64,000 nucleotides of DNA from Candidatus Thiodiazotropha endolucinida. Lineage in GTDB: Bacteria; Pseudomonadota; Gammaproteobacteria; Chromatiales; Chromatiaceae. The position numbers and the translations under genes are program-made. The notes under the pieces were generated by a model that saw only the letters and a list, made by a program, of their open reading frames with translations, had not been told where the DNA came from and did not search any database. The stretch spans positions 1 to 64,000 of the forward strand of contig NZ_MARB01000004.1 of the NCBI RefSeq assembly GCF_001715975.1. The letters run 5' to 3'. Below, one piece after another: positions 1 to 7,625 of this stretch (position 1 is its first letter; every line of letters begins with the position of its first letter).

Positions 1-38
1 TCCTTGGTTGATTGTATCTCGGCACATTTACCTCCTGA

Positions 39-188
39 AGTTATCAGAAAGTATCCACTTTATCGGGGGATCTGCTCTACCTGGTGCTTTTGGTTAATAT
101 GGTGTGGTTGATCTATCGCATCATCAAGGGCTGGCTGAGACTCTCCGAGGGACGTGAGATGTACGGTATAAGCAATCCTACAACATAA
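39..188 (+). pseudogene. C-terminal fragment of a small membrane protein (COG3671/DUF4870-like), possibly frameshifted
   Basis: The frame ending at the TAA at 186-188 encodes a hydrophobic stretch (LLYLVLLVNMVWLIYRIIKG) followed by a short charged tail. This matches the C-terminal end I know from small uncharacterised proteobacterial membrane proteins of the DUF4870/COG3671 type. The same frame has a TGA at 36-38, so it cannot simply continue to the left edge. Either the gene is frameshifted or degraded, or a 30-residue ORF from the ATG at 99 is all that exists. The family match is from memory of the motif only. Confidence 0.3.
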
Positions 189-194
189 GGTATC

Positions 195-983
195 ATGCAG
201 AGTCAGCATCCATCAGCGATGTCACAACAGCGAATTAAGGAAGCCCTGATTCGGGGCGCTATCTGGGCATTTATCGGACTGCTTTACGCCATGCTGTTCG
301 TTTTCTCGGCCGCTTTCGCCGACTATTGGCAACTACCGATCGATCCCTACCTGTTCGCAGGCGTACTCGCCGGAACCCTTGGTGCGCTGATATACAGCAG
401 TATGCGTCTTGCGGTTTTGATGACTACCATTATTTCACCTATCTCCATTTTCTATTTCATCCTTACGGATCACCCGGTCGATCTCTTGATGTTAGTGATA
501 TTGGTCTCTGTTGTGGGGGCGATTGTGGGTGCGCTGTATGGCGTCTTCTCCATGGGTTCACGGGTTAATCGCGCAGATGCGAAAACCCTGGCCGGATTTA
601 GCGCCGGCTGGTTGGCCTCACTTACCTATCTGCTGGTTGTCAACCTCACTGCTCCGCTTTCGATCAGTACCCTGGTGGCCCTCCTCTGCCCTCTTACCGG
701 TATCCTTTATGTCGCCCTGGTCCCCGGATTTATCAAGCTCTATGACAATCTGCTGCCACCGGTGGGGGATGGTTTGATGGTGGGCGTGGGAGTATCGGGG
801 TTTATCGCACTCTGTTTTTTCGTCATGATCGGTTCTATTGACGACAGTGTAGCTGGGCCGCTCTCCACCGCATTGGAGGTTATCCACGGGAATCTGCCGG
901 GTGCTGTTGTCGGGGGCCTTATAGGCGCCGGCCTGGCCGGTATCGGATCTGGGCTTCTATTGACCGACTGGCAGGACCTGTAG
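195..983 (+). CDS. Uncharacterised multi-pass inner-membrane protein
   Basis: The protein has 262 residues, most in hydrophobic segments; about seven or eight transmembrane helices can be read (for example around 25-45, 53-75, 80-95, 98-118, 133-150, 155-178, 195-215, 232-252). Many small residues (Gly/Ala) lie inside the helices. I do not recognise a family and see no catalytic motif. The ATG at 195 has a weak AAGG a few bases upstream; a second in-frame ATG at 222 is also possible. It lies 6 bp after the fragment ending at 188, so the two may once have been one transcription unit. Function unknown. Confidence 0.7.
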   Translation: MQSQHPSAMSQQRIKEALIRGAIWAFIGLLYAMLFVFSAAFADYWQLPIDPYLFAGVLAGTLGALIYSSMRLAVLMTTIISPISIFYFILTDHPVDLLMLVILVSVVGAIVGALYGVFSMGSRVNRADAKTLAGFSAGWLASLTYLLVVNLTAPLSISTLVALLCPLTGILYVALVPGFIKLYDNLLPPVGDGLMVGVGVSGFIALCFFVMIGSIDDSVAGPLSTALEVIHGNLPGAVVGGLIGAGLAGIGSGLLLTDWQDL

Positions 984-1028
984 TGCTAGGCAATCTTCTT
1001 GTGCGGCAGTCACTTTATTTAAAATAAG

Positions 1029-1300
1029 TCCGCATAATGAATGCGAATAAACGCAAATAGCATTAATATTTTTTCCTGATACCCACAATTGTCAGCTATC
1101 CGCTCTCAGCCTACCTCTCCCTCACGGTGGAAGTTGTAAAAACAAGCCGCAAATGAACGCAAATCTAATAAGTCCGCCAATGAAGGCAAATTCAGCGTTT
1201 TTGACAATCCTGTATGGAGACGGCAAGTTAGGGTCCGTGCCGCACTCTGTTGTAGTGTAAAAATTAATTTATTTACGTTTATTCGCGTTCATTTGCGGAC
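1029..1300. repeat. AT-rich inverted repeat pair with internal related copies (MITE-like or REP-like)
   Basis: A left arm at 1029-1060 and a right arm at about 1271-1300 are near-perfect reverse complements over about 30 bp (core GCGAATAAACGCAAAT). Shorter related copies in left-arm orientation lie at about 1146-1165 and 1172-1195, and a partial right-arm-type copy follows at about 1309-1330. The segment fills most of the gap between the membrane protein at 195-983 and the 3' end of gnd and contains no credible gene. The basic unit is a 10-11 base phrase of the form GCGAATAAAC or GCAAATGAAC repeated in tandem. Confidence 0.55.
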
Positions 1301-1398
1301 ATAAAAGACATTCGCGACTATTCGCGGCTTACTTATACAACTCGCTATCACCAAGCCACCGATTCTGTGGCTGACTATTGTGGGCAATCAGGATATTT

Positions 1399-2817
1399 TT
1401 ACTGCCAGTCCGAGTGGATGAAACCCCATTCCGGGTGGTCCACGCGCTCGTAGGTATGGGCACCGAAGGCGTCCCGCTGGGCCTGGATCAGGTTTTGCGG
1501 CAACCGGTCGGTCCGGTAACTGTCGAAATAGTTGAGACAGGCGCTCATCACCGGAACCGGGATCCCGGCAGCGGATGCAAAACAGACCACTTTTCGCCAG
1601 GCGATCTGCAAGCCTTCTAACTGAGCTCCCAATGCAGGATCGACCATTAGATTTATCGGTTTCGGGTGATTGGAAAAGGCGTTGCGGATGGGATCGAGCA
1701 GTCGTGCCCTGATAATACATCCTCCTTTCCAGATACGCGCAGTTTCCGCCAGATCGATCGACCACTGATAGCGCTCCGAAGCGCGTTGAATCAGATCCAG
1801 TCCCTGGGCATAGGCGGTGATCCGAGAAGCGTATATGGCGCCGTGGAGATCCGCCAGCAAGGTTTCCTTTTCAGGTGTATCGCTGACTTCAGGCCCATGT
1901 AGCAGTGGGGATGCCGCCACGCGTTGGGCTTTCATTGCAGAGAGCAGCCTGGCATCCACTGCGGCAGCGATACCGGGCACCGCCACGCCCTGCTCGAGTG
2001 CCGCCTGTACCGTCCAACGGCCGGTCCCCTTCTGTCCTGCTTTATCCATCACCAGACTCACCAGGGGTGAGCCGGTGTCCCGATCCACAACCTTCATCAC
2101 CTGGGCGGTCAATTCCACAAGGAAAGACTCCATCGGGCCTTGATTCCAACGGTCGAACTGCTCGGCCATCTCTTTTTCACTCAGGCCCAGACCACGATGC
2201 ATCAGATCATAGACCTCAGCAAGCAGCTGCATATCCGCGTATTCGATCCCATTATGGACCATCTTGACGAAATGGCCGGCACCGTCCGGCCCCACATGAG
2301 TGACACAGGCACCCGCCTCGGTCTGGGCGGTGATCGCCTCAAACACCGCACGGACCTCCGCATAGGAGTCGCTGGAGCCGCCCGGCATCATCGAGGGACC
2401 GTGGCGTGCCCCCTCCTCACCGCCGGATATGCCGACACCGACGAAGTGAAGCCCCTTGTCGCGCAAATAGCTTTCCCGGCGCCGGGTATCCTCAAACCAT
2501 GAGTTGCCGCCATCCATGACGATATCACCGGGCTCCAGCAACGGGATCAACTGTTCGATCACCTGATCCACGGGCTCCCCCGCCCTGATCATCAGCAGGA
2601 TCCTTCTTGGCCGCTCCAGCAGGTCTATAAACCGGGCCATCTCGGGATCCCCGCCAAACCCCTTACCACGATGCTCATCTAAAAACTCAGTGATTGCGGC
2701 GCTACGGCGATTCCACACCGCAACCGGAAATCCCTTCTCTTCCATATTAAGCGCCAGATTGCGTCCCATGACACCAAGCCCGATCAGGCCGATATGAAAT
2801 TGTTTGATTTCAGGCAT
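1399..2817 (-). CDS. gnd: 6-phosphogluconate dehydrogenase, decarboxylating
   Basis: Converts 6-phosphogluconate and NADP+ to ribulose 5-phosphate, CO2 and NADPH, the last oxidative step of the pentose phosphate pathway, in the cytoplasm. The 472 residues match the usual 468-480. The N-terminal Rossmann fold begins with GLIGLGVMGRNLALNM. The substrate motifs GGNSWFEDT and GISGGEEGARHGPSMMPGG are present, as is the active-site segment GHFVKMVHNGIEY. The C-terminal helical domain is complete, with DKAGQKGTGRWTV. The ATG at 2817 has AGGA 8 bases upstream. It is the last gene of the zwf-pgl-gnd set, 39 bp after pgl, all on the minus strand. Confidence 0.97.
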   Translation of the reverse strand: MPEIKQFHIGLIGLGVMGRNLALNMEEKGFPVAVWNRRSAAITEFLDEHRGKGFGGDPEMARFIDLLERPRRILLMIRAGEPVDQVIEQLIPLLEPGDIVMDGGNSWFEDTRRRESYLRDKGLHFVGVGISGGEEGARHGPSMMPGGSSDSYAEVRAVFEAITAQTEAGACVTHVGPDGAGHFVKMVHNGIEYADMQLLAEVYDLMHRGLGLSEKEMAEQFDRWNQGPMESFLVELTAQVMKVVDRDTGSPLVSLVMDKAGQKGTGRWTVQAALEQGVAVPGIAAAVDARLLSAMKAQRVAASPLLHGPEVSDTPEKETLLADLHGAIYASRITAYAQGLDLIQRASERYQWSIDLAETARIWKGGCIIRARLLDPIRNAFSNHPKPINLMVDPALGAQLEGLQIAWRKVVCFASAAGIPVPVMSACLNYFDSYRTDRLPQNLIQAQRDAFGAHTYERVDHPEWGFIHSDWQ

Positions 2818-2856
2818 AGTCTGTTCCTGTCAGTTAAGGCCTGTTATCTCCAGCCT

Positions 2857-3546
2857 CTAGAAACCCAGTCTTTGATCTTCCGGCAATGCGCGGGCCGCCT
2901 GGGTGTCCATCATCCAATCTCCGTCCAATGCTATGGCTGCCGGCACGCTGCGATCGACCAACGCCCTGCGAACGGCATCCGCCTTCCCCTCACCCTGGAC
3001 CATAACCAACAGATATCTGGCGCTTTGAATAACGGGTGGGGTAATCGTCAACCTTTGTAGCGGTGGCTTTGCGGCAATCGCGGGCATTACACGCCGCTTC
3101 TCTTCATCCAACGCGGCAGACCCGGGGAAGATCGAAGCCGTATGACCGTCATCACCGACTCCCAGGAGAAGGATGTCGATCCTCTCCGGTAAAACCAGTT
3201 CGTACACTTCCGCCGCCTTGTCCGGATTCTCTTCACCGCACATGCGATAGACATTCATACCATCAGGCCTGTCACCATCCGGAAACAAGCTACGCATAAC
3301 CATGGTGTAATTATTCTCCGATGTGTTCACCGGCACGCAACGCTCATCGCCAAAAAAGAGATCGATGCGTGACCAGGGTATATCCTTGCGCATCGCCAGA
3401 CGTTGGTAGATAGGCAGAGGGGTCGACCCACCGGCCAGCATCAGGTAGCATCGCCGAGAAGACTCCAGTACCAGGTGGATTCTGTCACCTATCCACCGCT
3501 CAGCCTGAGCGGCAAACTCAACTGGATCGACAATGAATCTATCCAT
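2857..3546 (-). CDS. pgl: 6-phosphogluconolactonase
   Basis: Hydrolyses 6-phosphogluconolactone to 6-phosphogluconate, between Zwf and Gnd in the pathway. The 229 residues show the DevB/NagB-like fold with LAGGSTPLPIYQRLA near the N-terminus, FFGDERCVP in the middle and LLLGVGDDGHTASIFPG, the characteristic family signature. The ATG at 3546 overlaps the zwf stop as TGATG, which suggests translational coupling. A TTG at 3549 is possible but less likely. The C-terminal part includes ITPPVIQSARYLLVMVQGEGKA as expected. Confidence 0.95.
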   Translation of the reverse strand: MDRFIVDPVEFAAQAERWIGDRIHLVLESSRRCYLMLAGGSTPLPIYQRLAMRKDIPWSRIDLFFGDERCVPVNTSENNYTMVMRSLFPDGDRPDGMNVYRMCGEENPDKAAEVYELVLPERIDILLLGVGDDGHTASIFPGSAALDEEKRRVMPAIAAKPPLQRLTITPPVIQSARYLLVMVQGEGKADAVRRALVDRSVPAAIALDGDWMMDTQAARALPEDQRLGF

Positions 3547-5081
3547 CAATTAATCTCCCGCCATTGCCGGTTGTAGCGATCCATCAGTTTATCCGCTTCC
3601 CCGGGACCTTCGCTGCCCTCGGCATAGAATACGGGTTGACGTTTGGCCGCGCTTTCCCAATGGTCCAGAATGGGGGTCACGAAACGCCAGGCGAACTCCA
3701 CCTCATCCCGTCTGGCAAAAAGTGTGGCATCCCCTTTCACCGCATCCAGCAGCAATCTTTCGTAGGCATCTTTGATGGGATGGGTGTAGGTCTCGGAATA
3801 GCTGAAGTCCATCTCCACCGAACCCACCTCCATCTCACCACCCGGCCGCTTACTGGATATTTTAAGTGCCATGCCCTCATCCGGTTGGATACGGATGGTC
3901 AATACGTTCGGTTCAAGATCCTGACAGACATCATCGCGTCCGAACAGGCACAGTGGTACAGGGCGGAACACCACAGAGATTTCCGTCATTCGCTGCACCA
4001 GATGCTTGCCGACCCGAAGAAAGAACGGAACCCCCTGCCATCGCCAGTTATCGACATAGCATTTAATAGCGGCATAGGTTGGCGTCCGCGACTGCGGGTC
4101 CACATTCTCCTCATCTCGGTAACCGCGATACTGACCAAAAACCAGATGCTCCAAAACCTCCTGGGATGAGAATTGACGCAGTGAACGCAATACCTCGACC
4201 CGCTTGTCCCGAATATCGTCTGCGGCGAAAGAGACCGGTGGTTCCATGGCGCAGAGGGAGAGGACCTGCAGCAGGTGACTCTGTACCATATCCCTTATCA
4301 CGCCAGTTTTGTCATAGAATCTGCCCCGGCCCTCCACCCCGATGGACTCGGCTGCAGTGATCTGGATGTGATCGATATACTTACGGTTCCACAGGGGTTC
4401 GAATATGGTGTTTCCCAATCGGGCCACCAGGATATTCTGGACCGTCTCCTTACCCAAATAGTGGTCGATCCGGTAGACCTGATCCTCCTGCAACACCTCA
4501 GCGACGATCCGGTTCAGTTCGCTTGCCGATTCGAGATCCCGGCCATAGGGTTTTTCCATGATAACCCTCGTCCAGGGTGTTTCCGCACCTCCAGGTTGCA
4601 GTAAACCGGCTTCACTCAGACGATGCAGTAACACCGGCGCTGCTGAGGGGGGTGTGGCGAAATAGAAAAGACGATTTCCTTCGCTGCCGATCAATTGCTC
4701 GACGGCTTCCAATGCCCCGCGCAGGGCAACATAACCCTCCGGGTCTTCAAAATTACCTTCCACATAGCTGATACGCTTGCTGAATGCCTGCCAGACACCG
4801 TCATCAATGGGTTGAGATCGCGAGTAGTTCTTCAGGCCATTAAAAAGGATTGCACGATATTGCTCATCACTTTGAGGTCTGCGACTGTAGCCGATAACGG
4901 CAAAATGTTCATCCAGTGCCTGTTCGTGCACCAAATTATAGAGTGCAGGTATGAGTTTACGTCGTGTCAAATCACCAGCAGCACCAAAAATCACCAATAC
5001 ACATGGCTCCAATCGATCTGCCTGCAGAAACAGCTCATGCGCGTTAAAACGTTGATGTACCGGAATATCGGTTGACGTCAT
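3546..5081 (-). CDS. zwf: Glucose-6-phosphate 1-dehydrogenase
   Basis: Oxidises glucose 6-phosphate to 6-phosphogluconolactone with NADP+, the entry step of the oxidative pentose phosphate branch. The 511 residues show the nucleotide-binding GAAGDLTRRKL near residue 34, the active-site signature RIDHYLGKETVQN and the family motif RNKYIDHIQIT (here NRKYIDHIQIT). Length is normal, with a slightly extended N-terminus. The ATG at 5081 has AAAGG about 9 bases upstream. It is first in the zwf-pgl-gnd operon, and its 3' end overlaps pgl by one base. Its promoter must lie in the 5082-5637 gap shared with the divergent NYN gene. Confidence 0.97.
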   Translation of the reverse strand: MTSTDIPVHQRFNAHELFLQADRLEPCVLVIFGAAGDLTRRKLIPALYNLVHEQALDEHFAVIGYSRRPQSDEQYRAILFNGLKNYSRSQPIDDGVWQAFSKRISYVEGNFEDPEGYVALRGALEAVEQLIGSEGNRLFYFATPPSAAPVLLHRLSEAGLLQPGGAETPWTRVIMEKPYGRDLESASELNRIVAEVLQEDQVYRIDHYLGKETVQNILVARLGNTIFEPLWNRKYIDHIQITAAESIGVEGRGRFYDKTGVIRDMVQSHLLQVLSLCAMEPPVSFAADDIRDKRVEVLRSLRQFSSQEVLEHLVFGQYRGYRDEENVDPQSRTPTYAAIKCYVDNWRWQGVPFFLRVGKHLVQRMTEISVVFRPVPLCLFGRDDVCQDLEPNVLTIRIQPDEGMALKISSKRPGGEMEVGSVEMDFSYSETYTHPIKDAYERLLLDAVKGDATLFARRDEVEFAWRFVTPILDHWESAAKRQPVFYAEGSEGPGEADKLMDRYNRQWREIN

Positions 5082-5370
5082 GTTACCCGCCTTTGGGTTT
5101 CTGTTATTGTTTTGCTCTATCTTATAGCATGTTTAAGTGCAAGGCTTGCGTTAATAATGGATTTCTCTCTCCCGATGCCTCGGCAATATCTCATAGTGCG
5201 GGGAGGCGTTTCATCTTCCAATACTGCTGCTATGCACGAAAATCAGGTATCCAGTCGTAGCGGTTTTGACGTGCGACACGACATTGGAAACCCGGGGAAA
5301 TCGCGAAATATCCCGCATTTTTTATGAGTTTTAGTTTAGCTCGCCATTAAAAATATTCCCAAAACCGTTG

Positions 5371-5376
5371 TATAAT
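5371..5376 (+). promoter_or_regulatory. Possible -10 box in the zwf / NYN-gene divergent region
   Basis: A perfect TATAAT lies in an AT-rich stretch of the 555-bp gap between zwf and the NYN gene, facing the NYN gene. No convincing -35 box is present at 16-18 bp, so this is a weak call. Apart from one small doubtful ORF, I see nothing else in this gap. Confidence 0.3.
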
Positions 5377-5402
5377 TAATATACTTTCGCGAATAAAGAT
5401 GA

Positions 5403-5600
5403 ATGAAACGATTTTTATCACTTAACTATCTATATTATTTTTTGGTTGGTTTCCCATCTTTAATAAATCAGGCTATTGATCGAGCTATTCGACCCATTGG
5501 GCGTACAATCGGCGTGACCAACGCCATCGGACTTGCAGGGATACACGCACCGTCAACGACCCTCAATCGTGGGGATGTCGCTTCATCTCACAATGCCTAA
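5403..5600 (+). CDS. Doubtful small ORF, 65 residues
   Basis: The ATG at 5403 follows an AAAGA sequence and lies 27 bp after a TATAAT. The frame stays open for 65 codons and ends 37 bp before the TTG start of the NYN gene. The N-terminus is hydrophobic and aromatic (NYLYYFLVGFP); the rest is unremarkable. I recognise no family. It could be a short leader ORF in the NYN transcript or chance. Confidence 0.2.
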   Translation: MKRFLSLNYLYYFLVGFPSLINQAIDRAIRPIGRTIGVTNAIGLAGIHAPSTTLNRGDVASSHNA

Positions 5601-5637
5601 GCACTTTTTTGTATTTTTATAGTTCAGGTACAACACA

Positions 5638-6477
5638 TTGCATCAAGATATTAAAATTGGCGTATTTGTCGACGCAGAAAATGTCAGATACAACGGCGGA
5701 TACCAGCTGCGCTACGACATCCTGAGGATGTTCGCAGCGCGATACGGCGGATCCCTTCTCAGGCTCAATACTTACATAGCTTTCGACCAGGAACGCGCCA
5801 AGGAGGATCCCGAGTATCGTCGTCGCGCCATGACTTATCAGCAAATGGTCAGAGAGTACGGCTGGAAGGTCATCGTGAAGAATGTCCGCCGCTATACGGA
5901 TGAAGAGGGTAACGTCACCACCAAAGCCAATGCGGATCTGGATATGGCCGTTGATGCCATGTTGCAATCGGAAAAACTCGACCTGCTGCTTCTTGTCACA
6001 GGTGACGGCGATTTTCTACAGGTCGTGACCGCCCTGCAGGATCGCGGCTGTCGGGTGGAATTGCTTGGCTTCCGCAATGTTTCGCAGGAATTGCGCAGAC
6101 TTGTAGACGATTACTATTCGGGTTTTCTGATCCCAGATTTGCTGCCTATCTCGTATGAATCGCGTAATGATTGGGGAGAACCGGGTTCCTGTGTCCGCGG
6201 GGTCTGTGCGAAGTGGTTTCCGGAAAAGGGTTATGGCTTTTTACGTTTTCTCAAACGTATCGATCCTAATATGTGGATTATCGATCCCCGCCAGGAGGGC
6301 TCTCCTTACGAGAGTGTCTTTTGCCACGCCAATGAACTGGCCGACGAAGTCACAGATGAAGTAATGTCAAATCGGGACTCCATACTCGAATTCTATATCC
6401 AAAAGAGTGATAAGGATGACGGCTACGTGGCCAATAATGTACGCCTGGTACCAAGCTATGGCGGCACGGGACTCTAG
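5638..6477 (+). CDS. NYN (PIN-like) domain protein with C-terminal cold-shock-like domain
   Basis: Residues 5-170 form a NYN/LabA-type PIN-like nuclease domain. VFVDAEN with Asp12 comes first, then KANADLD (96-102), then LLVTGDGDF (118-126); these acidic residues are the expected metal-binding set of the family. Residues about 185-205 (VRGVCAKWFPEKGYGFLRF) resemble the first strands of a cold-shock or S1-like RNA-binding domain (compare KWFNxxKGYGFI). This suggests a single-strand RNA or DNA binding module fused to a nuclease fold. There is no ATG before residue 30, and an in-frame TAG lies at 5620, so the start is most likely the TTG at 5638 with an AGG 9 bases upstream. The stop codon lies inside the dispersed CTAGGGCCTGTTAAC repeat. 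Target unknown; proteins of this class act on RNA. Confidence 0.8.
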   Translation: MHQDIKIGVFVDAENVRYNGGYQLRYDILRMFAARYGGSLLRLNTYIAFDQERAKEDPEYRRRAMTYQQMVREYGWKVIVKNVRRYTDEEGNVTTKANADLDMAVDAMLQSEKLDLLLLVTGDGDFLQVVTALQDRGCRVELLGFRNVSQELRRLVDDYYSGFLIPDLLPISYESRNDWGEPGSCVRGVCAKWFPEKGYGFLRFLKRIDPNMWIIDPRQEGSPYESVFCHANELADEVTDEVMSNRDSILEFYIQKSDKDDGYVANNVRLVPSYGGTGL

Positions 6478-6503
6478 GGCCTGTTAACACTCTTCCGGCT
6501 ACA
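6474..6503 (+). repeat. Dispersed CTAGGGCCTGTTAACAC repeat, copy 1 (left half)
   Basis: CTCTAGGGCCTGTTAACACTC begins inside the last codons of the NYN gene, and the TAG stop is part of the repeat. The right arm is degenerate here. Confidence 0.6.
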
Positions 6504-6564
6504 ATTTTCCAACACCTTTAGTTATGTACAGGGATGTACCAGGCAACTGCCGTGCGTTTAACCT

Positions 6565-7140
6565 TCAACTCGGATCGAGGATAATACGGTAGCTTCTGGC
6601 TGAACCCGCAGCGCGAATTATAGTGCCGCTGCGTAAAGGATATTTCCCGGTTTCGCGATCGGCATAATATAGCCTTAACGACTCTTTAATCACCGGAAAT
6701 GCCAGCTTTTCCCAAGGTATCTCCTGTTCATCGAATAACTTGACCTCCAGGCTCTCCTCCCCTGCCGCAAAATCGAGATCGAGCAACCGGCTGCGAAACA
6801 ACAAATACACCTGATTTATATGTGGAAGATTGAATAGTGTATAGAGCCCCTCCACTTCCACCCGCGCACATGCCTCTTCCAAGGTTTCCCGGGCGGCGCC
6901 TTGTTGACTCGTCTCACCATTTTCCATGAATCCCGCCGGAACGGTCCACAAACCATAGCGGGGCTCTATGGCGCGGCGACATAAGAGGATTTGTTGTTCC
7001 CAAACGGGGATGCATCCTACGACGATCTTGGGGTTTTGATAATGTACGGTACTACAGATAATACATACATGTCTTGGCCTGTTATCACCTTCGGGAACCC
7101 TGACTTCGACCTCTGCGCCGCAGTGGCTGCAATACTTCAT
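6565..7140 (-). CDS. Nudix hydrolase with N-terminal zinc ribbon
   Basis: The protein has 191 residues. It starts with a zinc-ribbon (CSHCG near residue 4, CIIC near residue 26), followed by a Nudix domain. The Nudix box at about residues 70-92 is GFMENGETSQQGAARETLEEA, which fits Gx5Ex7REUxEE. Such zinc-ribbon Nudix proteins hydrolyse nucleoside diphosphate derivatives such as NADH or ADP-ribose; the exact substrate cannot be read here. The longer frame starting at 7167 runs through the dispersed repeat at 7151-7182 and adds a non-conserved leader, so I use the ATG at 7140. It is convergent with the NYN gene. Confidence 0.88.
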   Translation of the reverse strand: MKYCSHCGAEVEVRVPEGDNRPRHVCIICSTVHYQNPKIVVGCIPVWEQQILLCRRAIEPRYGLWTVPAGFMENGETSQQGAARETLEEACARVEVEGLYTLFNLPHINQVYLLFRSRLLDLDFAAGEESLEVKLFDEQEIPWEKLAFPVIKESLRLYYADRETGKYPLRSGTIIRAAGSARSYRIILDPS

Positions 7141-7150
7141 ACTTAAGATC

Positions 7151-7182
7151 CTAGGGCCTGTAAACAATCATCCAATCGCCTC
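7151..7182 (+). repeat. Dispersed repeat, copy 2
   Basis: CTAGGGCCTGTAAACAATC followed by ATCCAATCGCC, immediately upstream of the Nudix gene start. It has the left arm and the ATCCAAT core; the right arm is shortened. Confidence 0.6.
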
Positions 7183-7303
7183 TGCCGGGACTTTTTTGTC
7201 CGGCAAGGCAGCATAAGCGATGGGTAGTCATTCTGCATATGCGAACGATAGCGCCACTCGGCGTTGTTCGTCGTTCAGTTGGTATCACCAAACCTCTCTC
7301 CTC

Positions 7304-7384
7304 GCGCCCCGAAGGAAGTGCCCTTGGGGTGCGCCCCGAAGGAAGTGCCCTTGGGGTGCGCCCCGAAACAAGTGCCCTTGGGGC
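7304..7384. repeat. 27-bp tandem repeat, three copies
   Basis: Three head-to-tail units occupy 7304-7330, 7331-7357 and 7358-7384. The first two are identical and the third differs by about three bases. Each unit holds an imperfect inverted repeat (CCCCGAAGG against CCCTTGGGG). The array lies in the 5' region of ppx. Because 27 is a multiple of three, reading frames pass through all copies, which produces repetitive but probably spurious ORFs on both strands. Confidence 0.8.
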
Positions 7385-7625
7385 ACACCTTGATTGGCGC
7401 CTTTCCAAAGGCAACTGAGCCAATTGGATATGTGTTAGCAGGCTCTCAATCACTATTGTCACCGATTGTTGAAAGTTGCGTCCAGAGTACTATCGTTCTT
7501 GGGCCGTTAACAGGTTCCTGCCAGCGATTCCTGATATGATGTCAGACCTTTTAAACAAGACTAAAGATCCTCATCAGAGTATAACGAGCGCTCAGAATCA
7601 CATAATGCAGGAGTCAAGACAGAGA

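Noticed and set aside
7304-7384. Possible CRISPR array
   Set aside because: The three 27-bp units are directly adjacent with no spacers, and no cas genes are near.
7151-7462. Repetitive minus-strand ORF of 103 codons upstream of ppx
   Set aside because: It is produced by the 27-bp tandem repeat being a multiple of three; it has no ribosome site and overlaps a dispersed repeat.
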